Source: Psychrobacter luti (GTDB lineage Bacteria; Pseudomonadota; Gammaproteobacteria; Pseudomonadales; Moraxellaceae). From it: 64,000 nucleotides of DNA. The position numbers and the translations under genes are program-made. Every line of letters begins with the position of its first letter. Positions within the stretch are counted from its first letter, which is position 1. The notes below the pieces were generated by a model. The model was not told the DNA's origin. It was given only the letters and a program-made list of their open reading frames with translations, and ran no database searches. The stretch spans positions 372,001 through 436,000 of the forward strand of contig NZ_JACHXL010000001.1 in assembly GCF_014192115.1 (NCBI RefSeq), written 5' to 3'. This document shows positions 45,557 through 53,616 of the stretch, in pieces.

Positions 45557-45589
45557 ATCCTGCTAAATAATTAATGAAATGTCAGACAA

Positions 45590-45618
45590 AACGCTAGCAG
45601 CAATTGCTGGCGTTTTTT
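45590..45618 (+). terminator. Intrinsic terminator after cstA
   Basis: AACGCTAGCA (45590-45599) pairs with TGCTGGCGTT (45605-45613 region) with one G-U pair, followed by TTTTTT. Confidence 0.88.
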
Positions 45619-45668
45619 GTCTCATATAGGCATGATAGATAATAAGCATCCGAAAAAGAAGAGTGATC

Positions 45669-45962
45669 ATGGAAAACAGGGATATCACAAAACCTATAAG
45701 AAATATTGAGCCATGGTGGCAAAGATTTGCGGCAGGGCTAAACGAGTTTTATCATGCGCCTTATCGTCAAACGATGGCACGCGCCGCGCGTGATGAGGAA
45801 GATTTTTTCATGCTACTCATGTTTGCGGAAAGCTTAGGTATCGATAATCCAGCCAGCTTTTATACGTTAGAGTTGCAACCGTTATTTTTAGAAAACTTCC
45901 ATGAATGGCATACACGTATGGGTATGGATAGATGCCCATTTGATCATGTAGGTTGCTGCTAG
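45669..45962 (+). CDS. Small Cys-Cys-terminal protein (cory-CC-star type)
   Basis: A 97-residue soluble protein resembling the cory-CC-star family, named for a conserved N-terminal motif and a C-terminal Cys-Cys before the stop. Here the N-terminal block is GLNEFYHAPYRQTMARAARD, and the end is CPFDHVGCC, a compact Cys/His cluster that could bind a metal. The ATG at 45669 is preferred over an upstream GTG at 45663 and has an AGAAG/GAG-like site. It ends 33 bases before an ArsA-family ATPase gene and follows cstA on the same strand. The function is unknown; a partner role for CstA or the ATPase is inferred. Confidence 0.82.
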   Translation: MENRDITKPIRNIEPWWQRFAAGLNEFYHAPYRQTMARAARDEEDFFMLLMFAESLGIDNPASFYTLELQPLFLENFHEWHTRMGMDRCPFDHVGCC

Positions 45963-45995
45963 TTTTCTTTGAATTAATTAAAATGAGATACAAGT

Positions 45996-47012
45996 ATGGC
46001 ATTACACCCTTTACCCGCCTTGGTAGAGCAACTGGCAACACAGCCGATTATATTTATCGGCGGCAAGGGCGGTGTCGGTAAAACCACCACTGCCGCCGCA
46101 CTTGCCAGCTATTATGCCAAGCAGCAAAAAAAGACACTGATTATCTCAACCGATCCTGCCCATAGTTTGGGTGATGTGTTAAACGTCCCGCTCAAAAACC
46201 AAAAAACAGTCGTAACCCCTTATTTGGACGCTATTGAACTAAACCCTGATATCATCGTCGATGAGCATTTTGCTCAAGTTGAACGCACCATTACCTCCTA
46301 TGCAAACCCAGACATGATGCCAAAAATTCGCGAGCATCTACGGCTATCAAAATCAGCACCTGGCGCACAAGAAGCCGCCATGCTCGAATCCATGTGTCAG
46401 CACTTGGTTGCGGCAGCAGATGCCGGCTATGAGCACGTTATTTTTGATACGGCACCGACAGGGCATACACTGCGCTTGCTAGTGCTGCCTGAGATGATGG
46501 GGGCATGGACAGATGGATTGCTATCGCAGCAGCGAAGGCAAGCAAAACTGCGCTCTGTAGCTGATCATTTAGGCAGTCATAAACAAGACAATAATAAAAA
46601 TGATTTAGCCAATCCGTTTGCCGCAAAAAAGACCGACCGCTGGGAGCAAGCAGTATCTGTACTAGAAAAACGCAAACAGCTGTTTCGTCAGGCAGGAATA
46701 TTGCTGCATGACCGTAGCCAAACTGCGATTGTATTGGTTATGACTGCTGATGTATTGCCACTGGCTGAAACAAAGCGAGCGATAGAGCAGTTAGAAGACA
46801 GTAAGCTTATGCCAGCCGCAATCGTTATCAATCAGTTGATAGAACCGACCCAGTCTGATGCGTTTTGGCAGCATCGTGCTGAGCGCCAACAACAATTGAT
46901 GCAAGATATTGAACAAACCTTTCCCAAGTACCCGCTATATCCAATATATCTGCAACAAACGGACGTACGCGGTACAGACGCCTTAAGTGCATTATTACAC
47001 CCATCTCATTAA
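45996..47012 (+). CDS. ArsA/Get3-family ATPase
   Basis: A 338-residue ATPase of the ArsA/Get3 type. The deviant P-loop GGKGGVGKTTTAAALA begins at residue 22. STDPAHSLGDVL is the switch I/A-loop, VIFDTAPTGHTLRLL is switch II, and VIVLVMTADVLPLAETKRAIEQL the later conserved part. It has a single ATPase domain, unlike the double ArsA of arsenite pumps. No arsB, arsC or arsR is nearby, so arsenite export is unlikely. It directly follows the Cys-Cys-ending small protein, probably in one operon. The role could be metal or tail-anchored protein handling. Confidence 0.88.
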   Translation: MALHPLPALVEQLATQPIIFIGGKGGVGKTTTAAALASYYAKQQKKTLIISTDPAHSLGDVLNVPLKNQKTVVTPYLDAIELNPDIIVDEHFAQVERTITSYANPDMMPKIREHLRLSKSAPGAQEAAMLESMCQHLVAAADAGYEHVIFDTAPTGHTLRLLVLPEMMGAWTDGLLSQQRRQAKLRSVADHLGSHKQDNNKNDLANPFAAKKTDRWEQAVSVLEKRKQLFRQAGILLHDRSQTAIVLVMTADVLPLAETKRAIEQLEDSKLMPAAIVINQLIEPTQSDAFWQHRAERQQQLMQDIEQTFPKYPLYPIYLQQTDVRGTDALSALLHPSH

Positions 47013-47056
47013 ACAACCATATCTACCACTTTAGTCAAGCTTGGCTTTGGCTATCA

Positions 47057-48709
47057 TTATTCAGGTTTATATGACTGTAGCTTACTTGCCAGCGACCATG
47101 CCATATCTGCTCGTAATAGCTGAGCTTGTTCAGATTTACCACTACTGAGTGATGACCATTGAGGTTTGCCACGGGCTTTTTTGAGTTCACTTGGCAGTTT
47201 ATGGGTCGGCCATGGCGTCACTAAGTTATCTTCATTGTCGTTATTTGATATTTTTGACATGTCAGCGTCATTTTTCGCGCCATTATATATCAGTTGGGTG
47301 GCATCAGTTGCTGCATGACCACGGTGACGTAGCGCAGTGAGCAAGTCAATCGCGCGCGTGGCGAGCAAGGTCAATGTAGCAGGGTCTATATACAAACGTT
47401 TTACCCCAGTGATTCTATCGGCGATACTACTGGTATTAGACAATAGCCCACCTGCGATACCACCTATTGCGGCACCCAATCCCAATGTCGTGCCAAGTGC
47501 TGCCGCATCAATACCCAATCCTAGTAACGCGCCTGCTGCCGCGCCAGATGTTGTACGAATACCATAGCTTTTGAGAAGCTCAGGGTCAAAAGGGTCTTGC
47601 TGATACGCTTGTAATTCAAGTGGGGTAGCTGCCACTGCATTATCATAGAACTTATATAAATTGAGCAGGTTGTGCTGCATCGCCCGTTCACTTTGCCTCA
47701 CAGCTTCTTGCATTTGTTCCAATACGGGCATTGGGTCATCATCTTCATTAATCTCATGGACGAAAGCGGCGACATTTAACAAAAAGTCCGCAATGATGAT
47801 ATTGGCCTCATCATACAACTGCGCCCAATTCTCTGTACGACGCGTCATCAGTTGCTCAAGCATTTCAGAGTGGGTGAGCATGGTGGCTAAATTCTGCCAT
47901 AGACGCATTTCATCGTTAAATTCAAAAGCAACAGAATCAAAGCGCGTCGAGATATGCAGATTACGTCTTGCCAGCATCGTTTGCCAGTCATCTATATTGG
48001 CATCTTGAGCGTCAGTGAAGTTAAATACCGGCATAACAGGTATCGCGGCCCAAGATAAAATAGCCAGCTCATCTTTATATTTACCGAGTACTGGCTCACG
48101 CGCATCGACGACATAAATGGCCATATCACTTGCCAGCAACTGACGGATCACTTTGGCTTCTTGGCTGTAGTCCTCATTGCTACTTAACCCATCACCGCCC
48201 TGGGCAATGTCTGCTGCCAAAAACTGCTGTAAACGCTCAATACCATCACGGCGACTGGCAGTATTGTCTTCTAACCAATCCATTAGCCCTGAGGCGTCTT
48301 CTAGACCCGGGGTATCATAGAGTATGACCAAATCTTCACCGGTTTGGTTATCTGTTAGCTTGGCTTGCTCCACATGGCGTGTGGTTGCAGCCTCGTTTTT
48401 GACTTCACCAAAATAGACATCACGCAATAGGGTACGCAGGATAGAAGTCTTTCCTGTATTGGTATGACCGACGACCGCTAGTTTAAGTGCTGCACCACTG
48501 GCTATGGTTGCTTTTTTACCAGAGCGCGCTGTCAGATTTTCGGGATCATCAGTTAAATCATTGGTATCGGTATTATTACTTTCAGGATAGTTAGTCTCAG
48601 TAGATGTCGGCGCTACCTCTGAATTCACTAAATTGCGGCTAGGGTTGTCTTTTAATGCTTTGTCGGCAAATAGGCCGACGGGCTGGCCATTGGTCTTATT
48701 ATTATCCAT
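47057..48709 (-). CDS. DUF3482 GTPase
   Basis: A 550-residue GTPase of the Era/YfjP-like class with a DUF3482 C-terminal region. After a 65-residue polar tail, the P-loop GHTNTGKTS is at 81-89. DTPGLED (132-138) is G3, and NFTDAQD may act as G4, which departs from NKxD. A glycine-rich, membrane-active segment (GAAAGALLGLGIDAAALGTTLGLGAAIGG, quoted in parts) lies near residues 390-430. The open frame begins at 48727; the ATG at 48709 has GGAAAC upstream. It lies just downstream of the DUF2868 membrane-protein gene. These two families are commonly neighbours and probably act together. Confidence 0.85.
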   Translation of the reverse strand: MDNNKTNGQPVGLFADKALKDNPSRNLVNSEVAPTSTETNYPESNNTDTNDLTDDPENLTARSGKKATIASGAALKLAVVGHTNTGKTSILRTLLRDVYFGEVKNEAATTRHVEQAKLTDNQTGEDLVILYDTPGLEDASGLMDWLEDNTASRRDGIERLQQFLAADIAQGGDGLSSNEDYSQEAKVIRQLLASDMAIYVVDAREPVLGKYKDELAILSWAAIPVMPVFNFTDAQDANIDDWQTMLARRNLHISTRFDSVAFEFNDEMRLWQNLATMLTHSEMLEQLMTRRTENWAQLYDEANIIIADFLLNVAAFVHEINEDDDPMPVLEQMQEAVRQSERAMQHNLLNLYKFYDNAVAATPLELQAYQQDPFDPELLKSYGIRTTSGAAAGALLGLGIDAAALGTTLGLGAAIGGIAGGLLSNTSSIADRITGVKRLYIDPATLTLLATRAIDLLTALRHRGHAATDATQLIYNGAKNDADMSKISNNDNEDNLVTPWPTHKLPSELKKARGKPQWSSLSSGKSEQAQLLRADMAWSLASKLQSYKPE

Positions 48710-48765
48710 CTTATGTTTCCATATCATTTGTATAAAAGCTATTGAGTAAAGCTAAGGGCATAATG

Positions 48766-50136
48766 CTACTTAGTGTCCACCAGACCAATTTTTCGCGCAG
48801 AAAGCGCGGTTTGCCATTGTTGATAACGAGTATCTTGGTTCGGTATCGTCTGTAAAGAATCTCTAGCCAAACTGTTATCACTCAGCAGTTGTACGATTAG
48901 CCCATCTGTAGCATGTTCTGCGATACGATCAAGCTTACGCAGAGTGCCACGGTCAGGCAGTGCTTTACTGTGAATACCTAATAACACCTGAACTGGGTGC
49001 TTATCAAGATAGCTTGTCAAGCGATTCATATCATCGCGATCATCAACGATACCGAAATCCTCTATCTCACTATTATCATTAATATTGGCATCAAGACCCT
49101 CAAGCCACCAGTTATCCTGCTCTGATGGGTATTCGAGTAAAGCAACCAATTTTTTGCCAGTACTAATCGTTGCTTTTGGAGCGATAGGAGCAGGCGCTTC
49201 TTTAAAATCATCAGCATCAACCACATGACGCTGCCAAAAATTCAAAATCTTTTGATAATAAGGCTGCTTGATATCCAAACGCATCTTTTTACGACGGAAC
49301 ATCAGTGCGCAAAAAGCCCAAGCAATTGCTCTAGGTACAATACCGTACATCAGCAAACTACCAACCAATAACCCTGCCCATTGCCGCGCAACAGACAGCG
49401 GCATCGCATCGGTTACCAAACGACTCTGAATAATAGCGGTACTGTCTGGCACGCCAAACCCTACCATGCTTGGCAACCAACCAAGTACCTGAGTCAAAGT
49501 AATCAATGCCTGATCAGACAGTAGTGTCGACTCCCAGCTAAAACTGTACTGACGCACAATCAATAAAAACACAATCGCCAGCAGCATACCGGTTAATGTA
49601 GCGAGCCATAATTGATGGCTAAATCGCCCCAAATACCAACGCATACCGCTATGCTGTAATTGACGCTCGTACAGAGTGACTGCTGCTTGGGTCACATCAT
49701 CTTTGCCACGTATCAAATAGCTAGGACTGACAAAACTGGCAAACCAATTTGACGACTGCTTGCCTTGATTAATCAAAGTCATGACTAGCCAGCCTAAAAG
49801 CATAATGGTATGGAAGCCAAGCAGACAGACCAGCACATAAAAGAAATTAACCACATTGGTCTGCAGTAGGGTAAACAATCCCAAAAACCCTGAGATGCAC
49901 CACACCACGCTCATGACCACCATGATGCCCTTTATGCGCCCGTCAATCTTACCGAGCACACGTGCCAGCGCACCGTTACTATCGATACGCGAGGCGCGGC
50001 GATGCAGTTTTTGGATAGGTTTTCCATCCTCACCTTGCAGCTTTTCGGTAATCAGTAGTGGGTCAGTAGCAAAGACATGCTGCTGCGTCTCAAGCGTACG
50101 TACTAGCTCAGTTAATTGGTCTTGGGGTGATAACAT
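48766..50136 (-). CDS. DUF2868 membrane protein
   Basis: A 456-residue inner-membrane protein of the DUF2868 family, function unknown. Four hydrophobic regions are visible (about 72-92, 98-122, 180-202 and 260-282). The N-terminus has the family-like RASRIDSNGALARVLGKIDGRIKG, and the C-terminal third is cytoplasmic with LVALLEYPSEQDNWWLEGL. The downstream DUF3482 GTPase gene begins 57 bases after its stop on the same strand. By inference the pair forms a membrane-bound GTPase unit. Confidence 0.82.
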   Translation of the reverse strand: MLSPQDQLTELVRTLETQQHVFATDPLLITEKLQGEDGKPIQKLHRRASRIDSNGALARVLGKIDGRIKGIMVVMSVVWCISGFLGLFTLLQTNVVNFFYVLVCLLGFHTIMLLGWLVMTLINQGKQSSNWFASFVSPSYLIRGKDDVTQAAVTLYERQLQHSGMRWYLGRFSHQLWLATLTGMLLAIVFLLIVRQYSFSWESTLLSDQALITLTQVLGWLPSMVGFGVPDSTAIIQSRLVTDAMPLSVARQWAGLLVGSLLMYGIVPRAIAWAFCALMFRRKKMRLDIKQPYYQKILNFWQRHVVDADDFKEAPAPIAPKATISTGKKLVALLEYPSEQDNWWLEGLDANINDNSEIEDFGIVDDRDDMNRLTSYLDKHPVQVLLGIHSKALPDRGTLRKLDRIAEHATDGLIVQLLSDNSLARDSLQTIPNQDTRYQQWQTALSARKIGLVDTK

Positions 50137-50373
50137 AGTGCGATGATATCCCTATAAAAGCGTTGGTTAAAAAGCATAATTTTTATTTTATTATGTCAAT
50201 GCTTGCTTAAAAATGTTGAGTATTCTATCCATCATTGATTATTGTAGCTCATATAGCGCGGCGATAACTTCTATTATTCTTAGCGTTTTGTCATAGTAAA
50301 TGTAAAGTAAATGCGCCAAAATGAATGCAGGTTAGCAAAAGATAATAATGCAGATAGCAATAAGGAAAATCTT

Positions 50374-51129
50374 GTGAAGCAGAAAAATTATTTAGTCATT
50401 GGCGGCACCGGTGGGATTGGTCAGGCGATTGTTAAAGAGCTATTACAACGGATTGCTAACGAACAAAGCGATGGAAAGGTATATGTCACTTATCATAAAA
50501 GTCAGCCTGACTTTGCAGCAGATAACTTGTATTGGATATCGATGGATGTGAGCGATGAGGGTAGTATCGAACAAGCCATTGCTGATATTAAGCAGCACAC
50601 CACTCATATAGATTGGGTGATTAACTGTGTGGGCTTATTACATACAACAAGCAATCAACCAGAAAAAGCATTACGACAACTGGAGACGGGCTTCTTTTTG
50701 CAGAGTATGCAAATAAATGCCTTAGCAGGTTTGCTGATTGCTAAGCATATCAAGCCATTACTCGCAAAAGCTGAACGTAGTACTGACAAGCCCGCAATTT
50801 TTGCGACCATATCGGCTCGTGTCGGTAGTATTAGTGACAATCAGTTGGGTGGTTGGTATAGCTACCGTATGAGTAAAGCGGCACTAAATATGGGTATGAA
50901 GAATTTGAGCATTGAATGGAGTCGGTCTTTAAAGGATGTCTGCGTGGTAGTCATGCAGCCAGGTACCGTCGATACCCAGTTATCTTCACCTTTTCAAGGC
51001 AATGTGGCTGACGAAAAGCTGTTCTCGCCAGCCTATAGCGCCGAGCGTTTATTGGAAGTGCTTGATAGTATGAGCGCTGCCCAATCTGGAAGTTTTGTCG
51101 ATTGGGCAGGTGAGTCTATACCTTGGTAA
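50374..51129 (+). CDS. Short-chain dehydrogenase/reductase (C-factor-like)
   Basis: An SDR of about 251 residues. The NAD(P) motif GGTGGIGQ lies near the N-terminus, NCVGLLHT corresponds to the NNAG-like strand, and the catalytic Ser (ISARVG) and Tyr-x3-Lys (YRMSK) are present. VVVMQPGTVDTQLSSPFQ fits the csgA/C-factor subgroup. The open frame begins with ATG at 50311, but the GTG at 50374 has AAGGA seven bases upstream and starts right before the fold (MKQKNYLVIGG). The longer form has a polar 21-residue leader without a ribosome site. The substrate is unknown. It is convergent with prpD. Confidence 0.85.
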   Translation: MKQKNYLVIGGTGGIGQAIVKELLQRIANEQSDGKVYVTYHKSQPDFAADNLYWISMDVSDEGSIEQAIADIKQHTTHIDWVINCVGLLHTTSNQPEKALRQLETGFFLQSMQINALAGLLIAKHIKPLLAKAERSTDKPAIFATISARVGSISDNQLGGWYSYRMSKAALNMGMKNLSIEWSRSLKDVCVVVMQPGTVDTQLSSPFQGNVADEKLFSPAYSAERLLEVLDSMSAAQSGSFVDWAGESIPW

Positions 51130-51192
51130 AAGATTGGTAAAAACACTATTAATAAAAACAAAAATGCACTGAATCATTTACATGCTTTAAAA

Positions 51193-52710
51193 TTAATTGG
51201 CCACAAATAAATCCATAAACTCATTAACCGGTGTTTGCTCTAAGCGTTGTTGGTCATCACACAGAGCAAAAATATCCGCACAGCGGCTGTCAATAAAGCG
51301 TGTTGCCAAACTGGCTCGGAACTTTGCTTCTAACACAGGGATGCCTTCTTCACGGCGGCGTTTATGGCCAATCGGGTATTCGACAGCGACTTTATCAGTA
51401 CTACTGCCATCTTTAAAGAATATCTGAATAGCATTGGCAATCGAGCGTTTGCTTGGGTCATGATAATCTTTTGAATAATCGGCATCTTCTACGACAACCA
51501 TCTTACGCCGCAACCCATCAATCATTATATGATGCTGTTCGTGATAGTCGTCTTCATAGTTTTCTGCCATCAAGTCACCCGTTAATAAAGGTACCGCAAC
51601 CATATATTGCAAACAATGATCGCGATCGGCAGGGTTATCAAGCGCGCCTTCTTTAGAGATGATTCGAATGGCTGAGTCATGGGTAGTCAGAACGATTTTT
51701 TCGATGTCATCAATCCTATCATCGATACGTGGATGCAGAATGACTGCTGCTTCACAAGCGGTCTGAGCATGGAACTCGGCAGGGAAGCTTATCTTAAACA
51801 AGATATTCTCCATCACATAGCTACCAAAGTCCCGCTGGAAGGTAAAGCGGCGCTCATTTTCAGGTTTGAGTACCAAATCTTTATTGGTATGGCTAAATAA
51901 GACATCATAAAAGCCCCATTGCGGCGCGGTTAATGCACCAGGGATACCCATCTCGCCGCGACGGGTGATATCGACCAAGCGTACCGCACGACTGGTCGCA
52001 TCACCTGCCGCCCAAGACTTACGACTACCAGCATTTGGCGCATGGCGATAGGTACGTAATGCTTGTCCATCGACAAGCGCTTGAGAGATGGCTGCCATGA
52101 TGCGCTCACGTGGTAATTTATAGAGTTTAGCAACCACCGCTGTCGAGGCTAGTTTTACTAGGAAGACATGATCGAGCCCGACACGGTTAAATGAGTTGTC
52201 TAAGGCAAGCACGCCTTGAATCTCATGTGCCATAATCATGGCTTCTAGCACGTCGCGCATGGTGAGCGCAGCGCGACCTTGGCTGACGTTTTGCTGGCTG
52301 ATATAGTCTGCCACTGCCAAAATACCGCCCAAGTTGTCTGAGGGGTGCCCCCATTCAGCAGCAAGCCATGTATCGTTATAGTCAAGCCAGCGCACCATAC
52401 AGCCTATATCAAAAGCGGCTTTGATGGGATCTAGTCGATGGGAAGTGCCGGGAACACGCGCGCCGTTAGGGGTGATTTGATCAGTGCAATCGGGTCCTAG
52501 ATGCTTGGTACATTCAGGAAAACGCAATGCCAATAATCCGCAGCCTAGCGTATCCATCAGGCAGTATCGGGCAGTATTCCAAGCATCCTCACTATTAGGA
52601 GAGTCGTTATCAATAGAGTAGTTGAGTACATAATCGGCAATTTTTTGAATCTCAATGTCATATTCTGGACGGACATTGCTCTCTACCGTAGCGTTTTGAG
52701 TCATAGACAT
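51193..52710 (-). CDS. prpD: 2-Methylcitrate dehydratase PrpD
   Basis: PrpD removes water from 2-methylcitrate to give 2-methylaconitate (bifunctional forms also accept citrate-type substrates) in propionate degradation. At 505 residues it is a full MmgE/PrpD protein. Segments WNTARYCLMDTLGCGLLALRFPECTKHLGP, WLDYNDTWLAAEWGHPSDNLGG and RKSWAAGDATSRAVRLV (given in parts) are diagnostic. A strong AAGGAAGGGG site precedes the ATG. It lies downstream of the prpB-prpC-acnD-prpF genes but is separated from prpF by an ABC exporter and a GNAT gene. An inverted repeat at 52746-52786 sits before it, so it may have its own promoter. Confidence 0.95.
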   Translation of the reverse strand: MSMTQNATVESNVRPEYDIEIQKIADYVLNYSIDNDSPNSEDAWNTARYCLMDTLGCGLLALRFPECTKHLGPDCTDQITPNGARVPGTSHRLDPIKAAFDIGCMVRWLDYNDTWLAAEWGHPSDNLGGILAVADYISQQNVSQGRAALTMRDVLEAMIMAHEIQGVLALDNSFNRVGLDHVFLVKLASTAVVAKLYKLPRERIMAAISQALVDGQALRTYRHAPNAGSRKSWAAGDATSRAVRLVDITRRGEMGIPGALTAPQWGFYDVLFSHTNKDLVLKPENERRFTFQRDFGSYVMENILFKISFPAEFHAQTACEAAVILHPRIDDRIDDIEKIVLTTHDSAIRIISKEGALDNPADRDHCLQYMVAVPLLTGDLMAENYEDDYHEQHHIMIDGLRRKMVVVEDADYSKDYHDPSKRSIANAIQIFFKDGSSTDKVAVEYPIGHKRRREEGIPVLEAKFRASLATRFIDSRCADIFALCDDQQRLEQTPVNEFMDLFVAN

Positions 52711-52745
52711 AGTCGTTACCCCTTCCTTGAGTCAAATATTTGAGC

Positions 52746-52786
52746 GATTAATAAATATGGCTTATTTTCCAAGCGATTTATTAATC
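52746..52786. repeat. Inverted repeat upstream of prpD
   Basis: GATTAATAAAT (52746-52756) and ATTTATTAATC (52776-52786) are perfect complements, with a 19-base loop, located 36 bases upstream of the prpD start. It may be a regulator site. Confidence 0.65.
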
Positions 52787-52907
52787 AGCTATCCATCAAA
52801 AATAACATACTCAATATCGAACAACAGTGAAGTCGTGTAAGACTGTTTTATCGTTTAATAATCTTTGATGAATCTATTCAAGGTAAAGGTGAAATGATGC
52901 GCGGCCA

Positions 52908-53504
52908 TCAAATCATGAGATAAACCAAACCGACAATGAATAAAAGCGCCAGTATCAATAGTAAAAAGCTGAGGATACTACTTACCATCCCTGAGCTTTC
53001 TTTTTTTACTTTTACCTTTTTAATGATGGGCAACGCCATGGTGACATGCTCAAGGCCGTCTTCCAGATAACGCTCACCTTCAGCAATAAACCCGAGTGAC
53101 TCATAGAAGTTTAGCAAATAAGTCTGGGCGGAGATGATGATGGTTTTTTTACCATACTTTTTACGGCAGTAATTAATGGCCTCAAGCATTATTTGACGGG
53201 CAACGCCATTGCCTCGGTGCTCTGCTAGCACCAAAACTCTGCCAATCGCAGGTATAGGACCTGAAGGGTTAACCGAGGACTTTTTATGATTAAATTGCGG
53301 CGGAATAATCCGGCAATAGCCAATCAAGGCTTCATTTTGATGGGCGACCAGATGTAAGCAATCAAAATCCACCTCATCCATATCTTGATACGGGCAGTTT
53401 TGCTCCACCACAAATACTTGCGAGCGGGCTTTTAAGATATGATAAAGATCAACGGTGGTCAGCTCATCAAAGGTTTTTATAGAAAATTCACAGGTCATAG
53501 TCAA
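52908..53504 (-). CDS. GNAT acetyltransferase (ElaA-like) with C-terminal membrane tail
   Basis: A 198-residue protein. Residues 1-160 form an ElaA-type GNAT domain: LYHILKARSQVFVVEQNCPY, YCRIIPP, AIGRVLVLAEHRGNGVARQIM (the acetyl-CoA loop) and YLLNFYESLGFIAEGERYLEDGLEHVTM. After a basic linker (KKVKVKKESS) comes a single hydrophobic helix, SILSFLLLILALLFIVGLVY, that reaches the C-terminus, so the enzyme would be tail-anchored with its active site in the cytoplasm. ElaA proteins usually lack this tail. The acetylated substrate is unknown. Confidence 0.87.
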   Translation of the reverse strand: MTMTCEFSIKTFDELTTVDLYHILKARSQVFVVEQNCPYQDMDEVDFDCLHLVAHQNEALIGYCRIIPPQFNHKKSSVNPSGPIPAIGRVLVLAEHRGNGVARQIMLEAINYCRKKYGKKTIIISAQTYLLNFYESLGFIAEGERYLEDGLEHVTMALPIIKKVKVKKESSGMVSSILSFLLLILALLFIVGLVYLMI

Positions 53505-53616
53505 ATAGCTTCTAACAATTTAAAGGACTTATATAGAGTAACAACATAAATTATAAATATTCTAAATACAGAAATAACACATCAAAGCCTGAGCATTATA
53601 ACGATTTCACCCTACA

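Noticed and set aside
45996..47012. Reading the ATPase as part of an arsenite resistance operon
   Set aside because: It has a single ATPase domain and no arsB, arsC, arsD or arsR is nearby. The neighbours are cstA and a Cys-Cys-ending small protein.
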